Below, in pieces: positions 18,524 through 27,109 of a stretch of DNA of 64,000 bases. Position numbers and translations under genes: made by a program. Origin of the DNA: Streptomyces sp. GKU 895 (GTDB lineage: Bacteria; Actinomycetota; Actinomycetes; Streptomycetales; Streptomycetaceae). The stretch covers positions 1 through 64,000 of the forward strand of contig MWJO01000012.1 in assembly GCA_002027195.1 (NCBI GenBank), written 5' to 3'. Under the pieces are notes generated by a model. The model saw only the letters and a program-made list of their open reading frames with translations. It did not search any database and was not told the DNA's origin. Positions within the stretch are counted from its first letter, which is position 1; each line of letters begins with the position of its first letter.

Positions 18524-19480
18524 GTGGACTGGCTGATGGAACTGCACACCCTGGTCCAGCTGGCGACCGGCCTCACCCTGCTCACCTGCGGCCTCGCGGT
18601 GGCGGGCCTGCACGCGTACGCGATGGGCAAGGCCCAGCGCCAGGCCCTCATCGACCGCCTCTCGGCGACCGGCCAGGTGGAGGCGGGCCTGCGCAGGCGC
18701 CGCTTCCCGAAACTGGACCGGCGGCTGCGCCGCACGAGGTTCGGCAGGAAGCTGGAGCTGCGCCTCGCGGCCACCGGCCTGGACATCACGCCGGGTGAGT
18801 TCTTCGTCTACATGATGTCGAGCGCGGCCGGCCTGTTCCTGGTCGGCCAGGCGTCCCTGGCTCCTTTCTTCGGCCCGCTCGCGGGCTTGCTGGGCATCTG
18901 GGCGGCCCTCCAGTTCCTCAACTGGCAGCGCCAGAAGCGCATTGAGAAGTTCATCAACCAACTCCCGGAACTCTCCCGGATCCTGGCGAACGCCACCCAG
19001 GCGGGCCTGGCCCTGCGCACGGCCATCGGCATGGCGGCGGAGGAGCTGGAGGCCCCGGCGGGGGAGGAGCTGGGCAAGGTGGCGAACCAGCTGGCACTGG
19101 GCGCGTCGCTGGACGACGCGTTGGGGGAGATGGCGGAGCGGCTGCCGTCGCGCGAACTGGTGGTCCTGGTGACGACCCTGGTCCTCTCCAACCGGGCAGG
19201 CGGCCAAGTGGTCGGCGCCCTGCGCAACTTGACGGAGACGCTGGAGGAGCGCAAGGAGACCCGCCGTGAGGTCCGCACCCAGCTCTCCCAGGTCAACATG
19301 ACGTCGTACGCGGTCCCGGTGCTCGGCATCGGCTCCCTGTTCCTGATGAACGGCGTGAAGGACGGCGCCCTGGACCGCATGACCGGCTCCCCGATCGGCC
19401 AGGGCGTGGTGATCGTGGCGTTCGCGATGTACGCGGTGGGCTTCATCCTGATCCGCCGCATGTCCCGTATCGACGTGTGA
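18524..19480 (+). CDS. tadB: TadB-type inner-membrane pilus platform protein
   Basis: A 318-residue T2SF/GspF-fold membrane protein: an N-terminal span (LVQLATGLTLLTCGLAVAGL), a central span pair around residues 85-130, the T2SF core (LPELSRILANATQAGLALRTAIGMAAEELEAP) and two C-terminal spans. GTG 18524 abuts the tadA stop; ATG 18536 is a possible alternative. With TadC it forms the membrane platform driven by TadA. Confidence 0.92.
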   Translation: MDWLMELHTLVQLATGLTLLTCGLAVAGLHAYAMGKAQRQALIDRLSATGQVEAGLRRRRFPKLDRRLRRTRFGRKLELRLAATGLDITPGEFFVYMMSSAAGLFLVGQASLAPFFGPLAGLLGIWAALQFLNWQRQKRIEKFINQLPELSRILANATQAGLALRTAIGMAAEELEAPAGEELGKVANQLALGASLDDALGEMAERLPSRELVVLVTTLVLSNRAGGQVVGALRNLTETLEERKETRREVRTQLSQVNMTSYAVPVLGIGSLFLMNGVKDGALDRMTGSPIGQGVVIVAFAMYAVGFILIRRMSRIDV

Positions 19481-19493
19481 AAGCAGGTGTGAC

Positions 19494-20381
19494 ATGGCGA
19501 TCGGACTGGCACTGCTGATGGGACTGTCCGTCTGGGGCATCTTCGCGGGCATCCGCATGTACCGGGCGGACGCGAAGCTGCCGAGCGACCTGATGCTGGC
19601 CCTGGAGGTCGGCGCCACGCGCACCGGCGCGGTGGACTCGGTGATCGACCGGCTGGGGATGCGGTACGCACCGGCGGTACTCCGCCTGATGGGCCCGAAG
19701 CAGGTCGCGAAGTACCGGCGCAAGATCGACCTGGCGGGCAATCCCGGCGGCCTGACGATCGACCGCTACGCGGCCCGCCGGGCGGTGTACGGCTTCCTGG
19801 GCGGCTTCGGCGGCCTGCTGTGCGTCATGCGGGGCAGCTGGCTGCTGGCCCTCCTCCTCTTCGCGTTCGGCGCTTTCTGGACCGAGGTCGGCATCTGGTC
19901 GGCGATCCGCGTCCGCAAGGACGTCATCGAGCGCACCCTGCCGGACTTCCTGGACGTCCTGGCGGTCGTGGTCAGCGCGGGCCTGGGCTTCCGCCAGGCG
20001 CTGGACCGGGTGGCGACGAAGTACGAGGGCCCGTGGGCCGACGAACTCCGCATCACGCTGCGCCAGATGGACCTGGGCATGAGCCGCAGGCAGGCCTTCG
20101 CGGAGCTGCGCCGCCGCAACGACTCAGAGCAGGTGGCGATGTTCGTGACGGCGCTCCAGCAGGGCGAGGAGTTGGGCGCCCCGATCGTCGACACCCTCAT
20201 CGCGCTCGCCAAGGACATGCGCCGCACGGATGCGCAGAACGCCCGCCGCAAGGCCGCTCGCGCGGTGCCCAAGGCGACGATGATGATCACCACGTTCATG
20301 GTCCCGGCGACGATGCTGCTCCTGGGGGCCGGCTTGATCCTGGGCTCGGGGACGGACTTCGGTTCGATCACGGGGAAGTAG
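19494..20381 (+). CDS. tadC: TadC-type inner-membrane pilus platform protein
   Basis: A 295-residue T2SF-fold protein with an N-terminal span, a central hydrophobic pair (YGFLGGFGGLLCVM and LLLFAFGAFWTEVGIW), the core LPDFLDVLAVVVSAGLGFRQALDRVATKYEGP, and a C-terminal span. It follows tadB by 13 bases and completes the ATPase/platform set. A 225-base gap with a hairpin (20590-20608) separates it from the kinase gene. Confidence 0.92.
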   Translation: MAIGLALLMGLSVWGIFAGIRMYRADAKLPSDLMLALEVGATRTGAVDSVIDRLGMRYAPAVLRLMGPKQVAKYRRKIDLAGNPGGLTIDRYAARRAVYGFLGGFGGLLCVMRGSWLLALLLFAFGAFWTEVGIWSAIRVRKDVIERTLPDFLDVLAVVVSAGLGFRQALDRVATKYEGPWADELRITLRQMDLGMSRRQAFAELRRRNDSEQVAMFVTALQQGEELGAPIVDTLIALAKDMRRTDAQNARRKAARAVPKATMMITTFMVPATMLLLGAGLILGSGTDFGSITGK

Positions 20382-20589
20382 GAGTGGGAGGCCGGGATGG
20401 CGATCACGCGGGCGAGGGCGGATGGGGCCAGGGGGCTACGGCGGCGCCCGAAAACGGCGGGGGAGGAGGCGCCGGGGTCGGGGGCCCATGCGACTGTGCG
20501 GTCAACCGCCGATGGCGCTGAGCCCCCACAGGGGCCACCCGCAGCCGGCGACGAAAGCTGCACGGGTGGTGCGGGCGGGAACCCTAAAA

Positions 20590-20608
20590 ATCCGGCCGAA
20601 GGCCGGAT
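20590..20608. terminator. Hairpin between tadC and the kinase gene, minus-strand U tract
   Basis: ATCCGGCC and GGCCGGAT pair perfectly around GAA. On the plus strand five A residues precede it, so on the minus strand it would be a hairpin followed by T5, a classical terminator. Both neighbours run on the plus strand, where it may act as attenuator or partial terminator; the ATG of the kinase overlaps its right arm. Confidence 0.5.
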
Positions 20609-21868
20609 GCCGATGCCCACCCACGACCCCGCACCCACCATCCCCCTCCAAGCCAACGCACTCCAAGCCATGTGCCGCCAAGTCTTCGGCTTCCGCCTGG
20701 CCATGATCGCGCTCGCCGCCCCCGCCGCCCTCCTCAACGCCGCCCCCGGCCTGGGCGCGCGCCTGGTCGCCGCAGCCGTACTCGTCACCTTCATGGGCTC
20801 GTACGTCCTCTTCAGGGACTGGGAACGCTTCGGCCCACTCCTCCTCCGCCACCCCATCCTCCTGGCCGCGGACACCCTCTTCGGCGCGCTCCTCCTCATC
20901 TCGGCCGCCCCGACACCACCCTCGCCTACGTCAGCGTCTGCACCCCCCTCCTCGCAGGCCTGGTCTACGGCTGGCGAGGCGCAGGCTGCTTCGCCTCCCT
21001 CCAGGGCCTGATCCTCGTCACGGTCTACGCCGCCTCGAAGGACCTGCACCCCACGGTCGCCGAGGCATTGCTCCTCCCAGGCCTCTGCGTGGTCACGGGC
21101 GCCATGGGCGTGACCCTGCGCAACCTCCTCCTCCGCTTCGGCGCCGCCACCCAGGCCCTGACCGCGGTGCAGGCCCGCCTGGCGGCGACGGAGGCGGTCG
21201 CCACGGAACGCGCCCGTCTGGCCCGCGAGATGCACGACTCGGTGGCGAAGACGCTGCACGGCGTGGCCCTGGCGGCAGAAGGCCTGGCGTCCTCGGCGGG
21301 CGCGGCGAACACGGACCCGGCCCTGCTGAGGAGCCAGGCCGACCTGGTGGCCCGCTCGGCTCGCAGGGCAGCCGCGGAATCCCGAGAACTCCTGTCAGAC
21401 CTCCGCCGCCAGGCAACCCGGGACCAAGACACGGACGTGATGTCCGAACTAGCCGCCAGAACGATCGACTTCAGCACCCGCACCGGCCTGACAGCCGCCT
21501 ACCACCCCACAGGCGAACAGACCACCCCCGTCCCCCCGCTCCCACCCACCGTGGCCCGCAACGTCCTCACCATCGCCACCGAGGCCATGGAGAACGCCCA
21601 CCGCCACGCGTCCCCGACCCAGGTGGACGTGAGCGCGGGGGTCCACGGCGACCTCCTGCGCATCACGGTCTACGACGACGGCCGCGGCCTCCCCGAAAAC
21701 ACCACCCTCGAACAACTCCGCAGAGCAGGCCACTTCGGCTTGGTGGGCATGGTCGAGCGAGCAGCGTCCATGGGCGCCCGTATCCGCATCGGCCGAGGAG
21801 ACCACCCCAAGGGCACGGAGGTCCGCCTGGAACTCCCGCTGGCCACGATCCGAGAGGAGGCCGCATGA
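20607..21868 (+). CDS. Sensor histidine kinase of the Tad locus (HisKA_3), frameshifted
   Basis: An approximately 420-residue NarX/DesK-type kinase. Four to six N-terminal membrane spans (for example FGFRLAMIALAAPAALL), then the phospho-acceptor helix ERARLAREMHDSVAKTLHG and HATPase N box ATEAMENAHRHA with G box VYDDGRGLPE and HFGLVGMVERA. Frame is lost at the C run 20908-20911; one added C joins ISAA to PDTTLAYVSV. ATG 20607 or 20613 is likely; an upstream in-frame start at 20397 would cross the hairpin. It overlaps the response regulator by ATGA. Confidence 0.83.
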
Positions 21869-22638
21869 CACCCGACCAGCGTCTACGGGTCCTGGTGGCG
21901 GACGACAACCCGGTGGTCCGCGCGGGCCTCACCGCCCTCCTCTCCGGCCGCGAGGACATCACGGTCGTGGCGGAGGCGACGGACGGCCGCGAGGCCTACG
22001 AGGCCGCCCGCCGCCACCGCCCCGACGTGATCCTCCTGGACGTCCGGATGCCCGGGATGGACGGCATCTCGGCCCTCCCGCACCTGGTGCCGATCGCTTC
22101 GGTGCTGATGCTGACGTACAGCAGCGAGTCGGAGATCGTCCACGAGGCCCTCCGCCGAGGCGCCGGCGGCTACTTGGTGCACGGCGAGTTCACGGCGGAC
22201 CAACTGGTGGCGGCCGTACGGGACATCGGCTCGGGCAGCGCTCATTTCACCGCGTCGGCGGCGGGCGCCGTAATGGCCGGACTGCGAAGCTCGAAGCCTG
22301 CCCCCCTGCCGGAGAACCTGGGCCTGGCGAGTGCAACTGCATACGATACAGAGATCCCAACCCCCAACTCACAAGGGACTTTCGCCAACCATCTTTCGCG
22401 ATTGCAACCACCTGTGGCACAGTCTCGGTATCAACTCAGCGCGAGGGAGGCGGAGATCATGGAACTCATCGCATCCGGCATGAACAACCAGCAGATCGCC
22501 GCCACGTGCTTCATCAGCGAGAAGACGGTCAAGAACCACATCAACCGCATCTTCGCCAAACTCCACAGCACCAGCCGCTCCGAGGCCGCCGCCAAGTGGC
22601 TTGGAACGGCCCCGGATTCCCACGGAGGCCCCCGGTGA
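21865..22638 (+). CDS. NarL/LuxR-family response regulator
   Basis: A 257-residue regulator. Receiver domain residues 1-120: VADDNPVVRAG acidic pocket, DVILLDVRMPGMDG with the phospho-acceptor Asp, and MLTYSSE. A linker of about 60 residues is unusually rich in polar residues. The C-terminal LuxR HTH reads LSAREAEIMELIASGMNNQQIAATCFISEKTVKNHINRIFAKL. It is translationally coupled to the kinase and lies just before the Flp pilin gene, so it most likely sets pilus expression. Confidence 0.93.
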   Translation: MTPDQRLRVLVADDNPVVRAGLTALLSGREDITVVAEATDGREAYEAARRHRPDVILLDVRMPGMDGISALPHLVPIASVLMLTYSSESEIVHEALRRGAGGYLVHGEFTADQLVAAVRDIGSGSAHFTASAAGAVMAGLRSSKPAPLPENLGLASATAYDTEIPTPNSQGTFANHLSRLQPPVAQSRYQLSAREAEIMELIASGMNNQQIAATCFISEKTVKNHINRIFAKLHSTSRSEAAAKWLGTAPDSHGGPR

Positions 22639-22734
22639 GCGCGATTTGGGCCCGGATTTGGGCCCTGGGACCCTCTGGCAAGAAGGGCGCCACCTCGTAC
22701 GTTGCCCGCACCACGGACAACGGAGGGCAACGCC

Positions 22735-22929
22735 ATGAGCAACTGGATCAACACCACGGTCTCGTACCTCAAGGCCCGCGTCGAGCGGAACGACAAGGGG
22801 CAGACGGCCGTGGAGTACTTGGGCATCATCGCGGTGGTTGTCGCAATTATCCTGATTCTCCTCGGTACCGACTTCGGCAATCAGATCGCCGACGCCATCA
22901 CCACGAAGATCGGCGAGATCACGGGCTGA
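22735..22929 (+). CDS. Flp-type major pilin
   Basis: A 64-residue type IVb prepilin. After a 22-residue leader ending VERNDKG comes QTAVEYLG with Glu at +5, then a hydrophobic helix (IIAVVVAIILILLG) and a short tail. Cleavage after Gly22 by a TadV-type peptidase is expected, but no such peptidase is seen in this window. The start has a GGAGGG site. Its stop overlaps the next start (TGATG). Confidence 0.92.
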   Translation: MSNWINTTVSYLKARVERNDKGQTAVEYLGIIAVVVAIILILLGTDFGNQIADAITTKIGEITG

Positions 22930-23528
22930 TGCGCGGGCGCGCTCGCGGAGACGCAGGGCAGGCTTTCCCCATCTACATCACGGTGGTGGGCGGCCTGCTC
23001 TTTCTCGCGTTCGCGTACCTTGCGGTCGGCCAGGCCGCGGCGAACAAGAACGGTGCCCAGACCGCCGCCGATGCGGCGGCCCTGGCGGCAGCCCAGGACC
23101 GGCGGGACCAACTCGCGGACCAATGGGTGACGGACGTTCTCGACCCGACCAAGTGGCAGGACATCTTCGACGGCAACGCGGAGGGGCTTGACCCGTCTTG
23201 CGGGCGGGCAGAGCAACTGGCGGCGCAGAACGACGCCGTGGTGCTGGCCTGCGCCCCGGAGGGGCTACTGGCCTACACGGTCGAGGTGAGGACCAACAAG
23301 TCCGTGGGGGAGTCCGTCATCCCGGGCACGGAGAACAAGCAGTCCAAGGCGTCCGCCACGGCCGAGATCGAGTCCCTGTGCACGTTCGAACCTCCAGCCG
23401 AGGACGCGGAGGACGACGTACTGCCACGCCTCACCTGCAAGGACGGCGAGAACTGGGACCTGGACCCGGAGGATCTGGGCGACCTGCCGAAGCCTGAGGA
23501 CCTCTTCGACGTCCACCTGGCCGACTGA
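22929..23528 (+). CDS. TadG-like pilus assembly protein
   Basis: A 199-residue protein with an N-terminal hydrophobic helix behind a Gly-Gln head (RGDAGQAFPIYITVVGGLLFLAFAYLAVGQAAA), followed by QTAADAAALAAAQDRRD, the usual TadG/TadE-F junction. The remaining domain has several Cys (DPSCGRAEQ, VLACAPEG, ESLCTFEPP, RLTCKDG) and an acidic C-terminus. It lacks the von Willebrand domain of full-length TadG. The start overlaps the pilin stop by one base. Confidence 0.78.
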   Translation: MRGRARGDAGQAFPIYITVVGGLLFLAFAYLAVGQAAANKNGAQTAADAAALAAAQDRRDQLADQWVTDVLDPTKWQDIFDGNAEGLDPSCGRAEQLAAQNDAVVLACAPEGLLAYTVEVRTNKSVGESVIPGTENKQSKASATAEIESLCTFEPPAEDAEDDVLPRLTCKDGENWDLDPEDLGDLPKPEDLFDVHLAD

Positions 23529-23562
23529 CAAGCGAACGACGAGTGACGAAGGAAGCAGACGC

Positions 23563-24147
23563 ATGAGCAGCATTCGGTTCACTGCGCAGGCCCGCAGAGG
23601 GGTGGTCGCGCTGGCGCTCGCGGCCGGACTGGCCGTGGGTGTGGCCGGCTGCGGCGGAGGCGGTGACCACGACAAGAAGCCGGAGACGACGGCGTCTGCT
23701 CCCCAGAAGGACGGTTCCGCCCCGAGCCCCCAGGAAGGCCAGTCGGACGACGTCCAGGCCGAGTTGAAGGGTTCGAGCGGGCTGCTCCTGCAGATCACGT
23801 CCGTCGAACGTGATGCCGGTGGATTCGTGACAGTGAACGGTGCCCTCAAGAACGACAGCGCCAAGGCGGTCACGGTGCCCGGGGCTTTGCGCGGCGACGA
23901 GACCGAGATCATCGCGCACGACAGATCACTCGGCGGAGCCACCCTCGTCGACTCCAAGGAGAAGAAGCGCTACTACGTCCTGCGTGACACCGAGGGCCGC
24001 CCGCTGACGACGACCGGCCTCTCGATCCTCAAGGCGGGCGAGGAACTGCCGGTCTTCATGCAATTCCCCTCCCCACCCGAATCCACCACAGACGTCACCC
24101 TCCAACTCCCCACCTTCTCCAGCGCCACGATCAAGATCTCCGGGTGA
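23563..24147 (+). CDS. Lipoprotein of unknown function in Tad locus
   Basis: A 194-residue protein. The signal sequence ends in a lipobox-like GVAGC with Cys near residue 29, so it is likely lipid-anchored outside the membrane. A Gly/Ser/Pro linker leads to a beta-rich domain (LLLQITSVERDAGGFVTVNGALKNDS and VTVPGALRGDETEI). Located 34 bases after the TadG-like gene and nine before the OmpA-like gene, it is probably part of the same operon. Confidence 0.78.
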   Translation: MSSIRFTAQARRGVVALALAAGLAVGVAGCGGGGDHDKKPETTASAPQKDGSAPSPQEGQSDDVQAELKGSSGLLLQITSVERDAGGFVTVNGALKNDSAKAVTVPGALRGDETEIIAHDRSLGGATLVDSKEKKRYYVLRDTEGRPLTTTGLSILKAGEELPVFMQFPSPPESTTDVTLQLPTFSSATIKISG

Positions 24148-24155
24148 GGCAGGCG

Positions 24156-24784
24156 ATGACCCTCCCCCACCCCCCGCGTGGCCTGGGCCGCGGCCGCGGT
24201 CCTGATCGTCACGAACGTCTACGGCATCACGACCGCGCACGCCGACGAGACCCCCCAGCGTCCCCCCAGGCACCGAAGCCACGGCCACCGCCCCCGTGAA
24301 GGTCGACCCCAACGACCCCGACCTCAAGCTGCCCGAGGGCGCCACGCTCGCCGAGCCGAAGGTCCTCGACATCAAGCAGGTGGTGGAGGACGAGGGCGGC
24401 GAGGAACGCCGTGAGGACACCAACGTCGACATCAAGTTCGCCCTCCAGGCCGAGGTGCTGTTCAGCAAGGACAGCTCGAAGCTGAGCGACGACTCCAAGG
24501 CCCGTATCGCGGCGATCGCGGACGAGATCAAGAAGCAGCACGCGACCCGCATCAGGGTCTTCGGCTTCACGGACAACCTGGGTTCGTCGGCGCACGGCGA
24601 CGTCCTCTCCCGCCAGCGCGCGAACGCCGTGCAGGACGTCCTCGACGACGAACTGAACGACGCGAACATCACGTACGAGGTACGCGGTTACGGCGAGCAG
24701 TACCCGATCGCCGACAACTCGACCGAGACGGGCCGGAAGAAGAACCGAAGGGTGGAGGTCTCCTTCCAGCGCGCGGAGGGGTGA
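24156..24784 (+). CDS. OmpA-family peptidoglycan-binding protein, frameshifted
   Basis: The C-terminal 110 residues are an OmpA domain: EVLFSKDSSKLSDDSKARIAAIADEIKK, RVFGFTDNLGSSAHGDVLSRQRANAVQDVL and ETGRKKNRRVEVSF, with the peptidoglycan-contact Asp and Arg. The export signal VAWAAAAVLIVTNVYG lies in another frame (GTG 24178), and the C run 24251-24256 separates them. A second indel in the C run 24171-24175 would link ATG 24156. OmpA-like proteins are frequent companions of Tad systems and may anchor the pilus to the wall. Confidence 0.8.
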
Positions 24785-24883
24785 CGGTGACCGTACTCAT
24801 GGCGGCCGCCGCCGGTGGGGCGTCTGCTGCCACCTCTCCGCCTGGCCCCACTCGCCCCGGATCGTGAGCCCCCGTAGGCCGAG

Positions 24884-25153
24884 GTGGAACTGGTCCTGAC
24901 CCGGGAGCACCCGGCGTACCGTCCGCCCGCCCCCGGCGAACAGAACTGCTACGCACGAGGGAGCATCGACTTTCCGGACGTCCGCAGCCTCACCTGGACC
25001 GATCAGGGAACACCGCCCGCGGTGGACGCCTCCGGTGAGACGGACTACGGCGGGATCGACGCGCTCTTCGGGGACGGTTCGGTCTTCCACATCGAAGGGG
25101 ACTGGGGATCGATCGATGTGGTGAGCGGGGCGCCCCGCATCGTCTGGTCGTGA
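24884..25153 (+). CDS. Hypothetical protein, possibly the intact 3' part of a broken gene
   Basis: An 89-residue reading frame from GTG 24884: LVLTREHPAYRPPAPGEQNCYARGSIDFPDVRSL and GIDALFGDGSVFHIEGDWGSIDVVSG. No RBS precedes the GTG. In-frame sequence upstream (24821-24878) reads RLLPPLRLAPLAPDREPP but is closed by a TAG at 24878, so the gene may be truncated by an indel or be decaying. Function unknown. Confidence 0.45.
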   Translation: MELVLTREHPAYRPPAPGEQNCYARGSIDFPDVRSLTWTDQGTPPAVDASGETDYGGIDALFGDGSVFHIEGDWGSIDVVSGAPRIVWS

Positions 25154-25172
25154 GCGTGGCGCGCGGCGTTGC

Positions 25173-25550
25173 TCAGGCGCCCGACGGCTTGATCTCCCCG
25201 GCGAAGACGATGATCTGGTCGATGAGGCTCCGGCGCAGATGGACGACGTCCGTGCCTGCCAGCCGAGGCCCCCCGTCCGGAGTGGTGAAGACCCACTCGT
25301 ATCGCGCCCACTCATCAGGCATGTCCACCGCCGAACAGCGCACCATAGTGCCGGCCCCCGCGGGATGCCGCCGGATGTCCAGCACGAACCGCTCGACCGC
25401 CTCGATCCCCTCGCTCCGCCCCAACGGCCCCCAGAAGACCACGTCCGAGGTCAGAGCCTGGGACAGCAACGACGTCACATACGCGTCGTCCGAGGCGTTG
25501 AAGGCGGAGATGAACGTGTCGATCGCGGACCGCGCCGTCTCTTCCTGCAT
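25173..25550 (-). CDS. SnoaL/NTF2-like domain protein
   Basis: A 125-residue single-domain protein with the cone-shaped NTF2 pattern: SAIDTFISAFNASDDAYVTSLLSQ, DVVFWGPLGRSEGIEAVERFVLDIRRH, YEWVFTTPDGGPRLAGTDVVHLRR. Related proteins are polyketide cyclases, isomerases or non-enzymatic binders, so no reaction can be assigned. It lies 40 bases downstream of the DUF4232 lipoprotein on the same strand. Confidence 0.7.
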   Translation of the reverse strand: MQEETARSAIDTFISAFNASDDAYVTSLLSQALTSDVVFWGPLGRSEGIEAVERFVLDIRRHPAGAGTMVRCSAVDMPDEWARYEWVFTTPDGGPRLAGTDVVHLRRSLIDQIIVFAGEIKPSGA

Positions 25551-25590
25551 GAACCAGTAATACCAGCCGGGGTATGGAGCTTGAGCACGG

Positions 25591-26301
25591 TCACCTGGCG
25601 AACATGAACTTCTCGGTCGCGGCGAGGTCGGTGTTCCAGTAGGTGACCTGAGGAGTGGAGGTGACGGCGGGATCCCCGACGTTGAGGAAGTCGGTCCCGT
25701 CCGGGAACTCGACGGCGAGTTGAGCGACGCCCGCCTCGACGAGCTCGCTGTCCACGAAGCCGACCGTCATCGACTTCACGGCGGTCGTCTTCTCGTCCGC
25801 CCGCCACAGCAACAGCCCCGCGTACCCCTTCTCACCCGGCGCGATGGTCGCGAGCTTCTTCGGCTTGGACTCCATCGGACCGATCTGCTCCACGGCACCG
25901 TCACCGAAGGACACGTACGGGTACAGGTACAGCGTGCACTTCGAGTCGCTGATGTTGGTGGCGGTGAGGAGGAGATGCCGGGCCTCGTCGTGCGGATAGA
26001 CCTTCGAGACGACGGAGACGTCGGAATCGGTGCAGGGCCGGGCTTCCTCACCGGTGGACTCACCGGTGTTCTCGTCGTCGGCGCCGGGAGTGACGGTACC
26101 GGGAGTGACGGTACCGGGCGCGCTCGGAGTGCTGCTGGATGCATCGGACGCACCGGAGGCGCTGGGCGAGCTGGACGGCGTACCGCCGGCCGCCGCGTCA
26201 TCCGTACCCCCGCCCGGCTCGCACGCCGTGGTGGCCAGCAGCGCGGCGACGACCGCGGCGCCAAGGGTGTACGTCCTGAGTCTGATACGGGCAGCGCCCA
26301 T
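25591..26301 (-). CDS. DUF4232 lipoprotein
   Basis: A 236-residue lipoprotein: signal peptide with LLATTAC lipobox (Cys near 27), a long Ser/Thr/Ala/Gly linker (about 30-85), then a beta-sandwich DUF4232-like domain (ARPCTDSDVSV, HLLLTATNISDSKCTLYLYPYVSFGD, LLLWRADEK). ATG 26301 is the natural start because the signal peptide begins there. Its 5' region contains an unusual pentanucleotide repeat (26321-26402). Confidence 0.8.
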   Translation of the reverse strand: MGAARIRLRTYTLGAAVVAALLATTACEPGGGTDDAAAGGTPSSSPSASGASDASSSTPSAPGTVTPGTVTPGADDENTGESTGEEARPCTDSDVSVVSKVYPHDEARHLLLTATNISDSKCTLYLYPYVSFGDGAVEQIGPMESKPKKLATIAPGEKGYAGLLLWRADEKTTAVKSMTVGFVDSELVEAGVAQLAVEFPDGTDFLNVGDPAVTSTPQVTYWNTDLAATEKFMFAR

Positions 26302-26320
26302 GGTGTTCCCCCGAATGATG

Positions 26321-26402
26321 TGAACTGAACTGAACTGAACTGAACTGACTGAACTGGACTGGACTGGACCTGTCTGGACTGGACCTGTCTGGACCGGACT
26401 GG
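26321..26402. repeat. Pentanucleotide tandem repeat (TGAAC/TGGAC)
   Basis: Five TGAAC units, one TGAC, another TGAAC, three TGGAC, then mixed TGGAC and CTGTC units, about 16 in total. It lies 20 to 100 bases upstream of the DUF4232 lipoprotein start, in its leader or promoter. No coding reading seems likely. The rest of 26302-26516 holds nothing else I recognise. Confidence 0.9.
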
Positions 26403-26516
26403 CGCTCTGAATTCTGCACAGCGGAGGGCATCGATCCAGACACCCTCCGCGATCGTTACGGATCAAGGACATGGACGGGACACTTCCGTTTCGCCAGGTC
26501 AGCGGCACGAAACGCC

Positions 26517-26909
26517 TCAAGCGGCGGCCAACTCACACCACACGTACTTCCCACTCCGCCCGTCCCTCGACAGCGGCTGCCACCCCCACAGATCGGCACA
26601 GGCCCGGACCAGCACCAGCCCCCGCCCCTCCTCCGCAAGACCCAACTCGCCAACCGGCTGCGGGGGTTGGGGGTCGGCATCCCAGGCCCCGATCCGCAAC
26701 ACACCCGCCGACCAACGCACCCTCAGTGCAGCGGGTCCCTTGGTGTGCCGTACGGCGTTGGAGACCAGCTCGGCGGCCAGGAGCTCGGCGACGTCGGCGA
26801 GGCGGATCAGGCCGTGCATGGTGAGGATGAGGCGGAGGGTGCGGCGGCTGACGGTGACGGAGCGGAGGTCGTTCGGGATGTAGAGCGTGTACTCCCAGGG
26901 TTCGGGCAT
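26517..26909 (-). CDS. Anti-sigma-type ATP-binding protein (HATPase_c_2)
   Basis: A 130-residue GHKL ATPase. N box AELLAAELVSNAVRHTKGPAAL, D box RIGAWDADP, and G box EGRGLVLVRACADLWG are intact, and the C-terminus has KYVWCEL. Start chosen at MPEPWEYTLYIPNDLRS, where the family usually begins. It is divergent from the XRE regulator at 27110; such ATPase/XRE/DUF397 neighbourhoods are common and often uncharacterised in Streptomyces. Confidence 0.88.
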   Translation of the reverse strand: MPEPWEYTLYIPNDLRSVTVSRRTLRLILTMHGLIRLADVAELLAAELVSNAVRHTKGPAALRVRWSAGVLRIGAWDADPQPPQPVGELGLAEEGRGLVLVRACADLWGWQPLSRDGRSGKYVWCELAAA

Positions 26910-27022
26910 GAGTGAACTCCGTTCGAGGTGGGGGGTGTTGGCGCGGTGGCGATGCCGCAGCCGTCGTGGCAGGGCGGAGCGGTGCACTTCCGCAGCGTGT
27001 GCGTTGCGTCACTGACGGTAGG

Positions 27023-27046
27023 GCTTGCATGTAATACCTAGCAAGC
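27023..27046. promoter_or_regulatory. Inverted repeat upstream of the XRE regulator
   Basis: GCTTGC and GCAAGC arms 12 bases apart span the divergent promoter region of the ATPase (26909) and XRE (27110) genes. Symmetry suggests an operator, perhaps for the XRE protein itself; assignment is inference. Confidence 0.4.
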
Positions 27047-27109
27047 CGATCCCGTAATCTGACCCCGAACGAGCGGTACTGGCAGGCATGTTGAAGCAGG
27101 GGGCGGCGG

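Noticed and set aside
17090..19741. An 883-residue minus-strand frame opposite tadA-tadB
   Set aside because: Shadow of the Tad genes. No motif, and the codon bias favours the plus strand.
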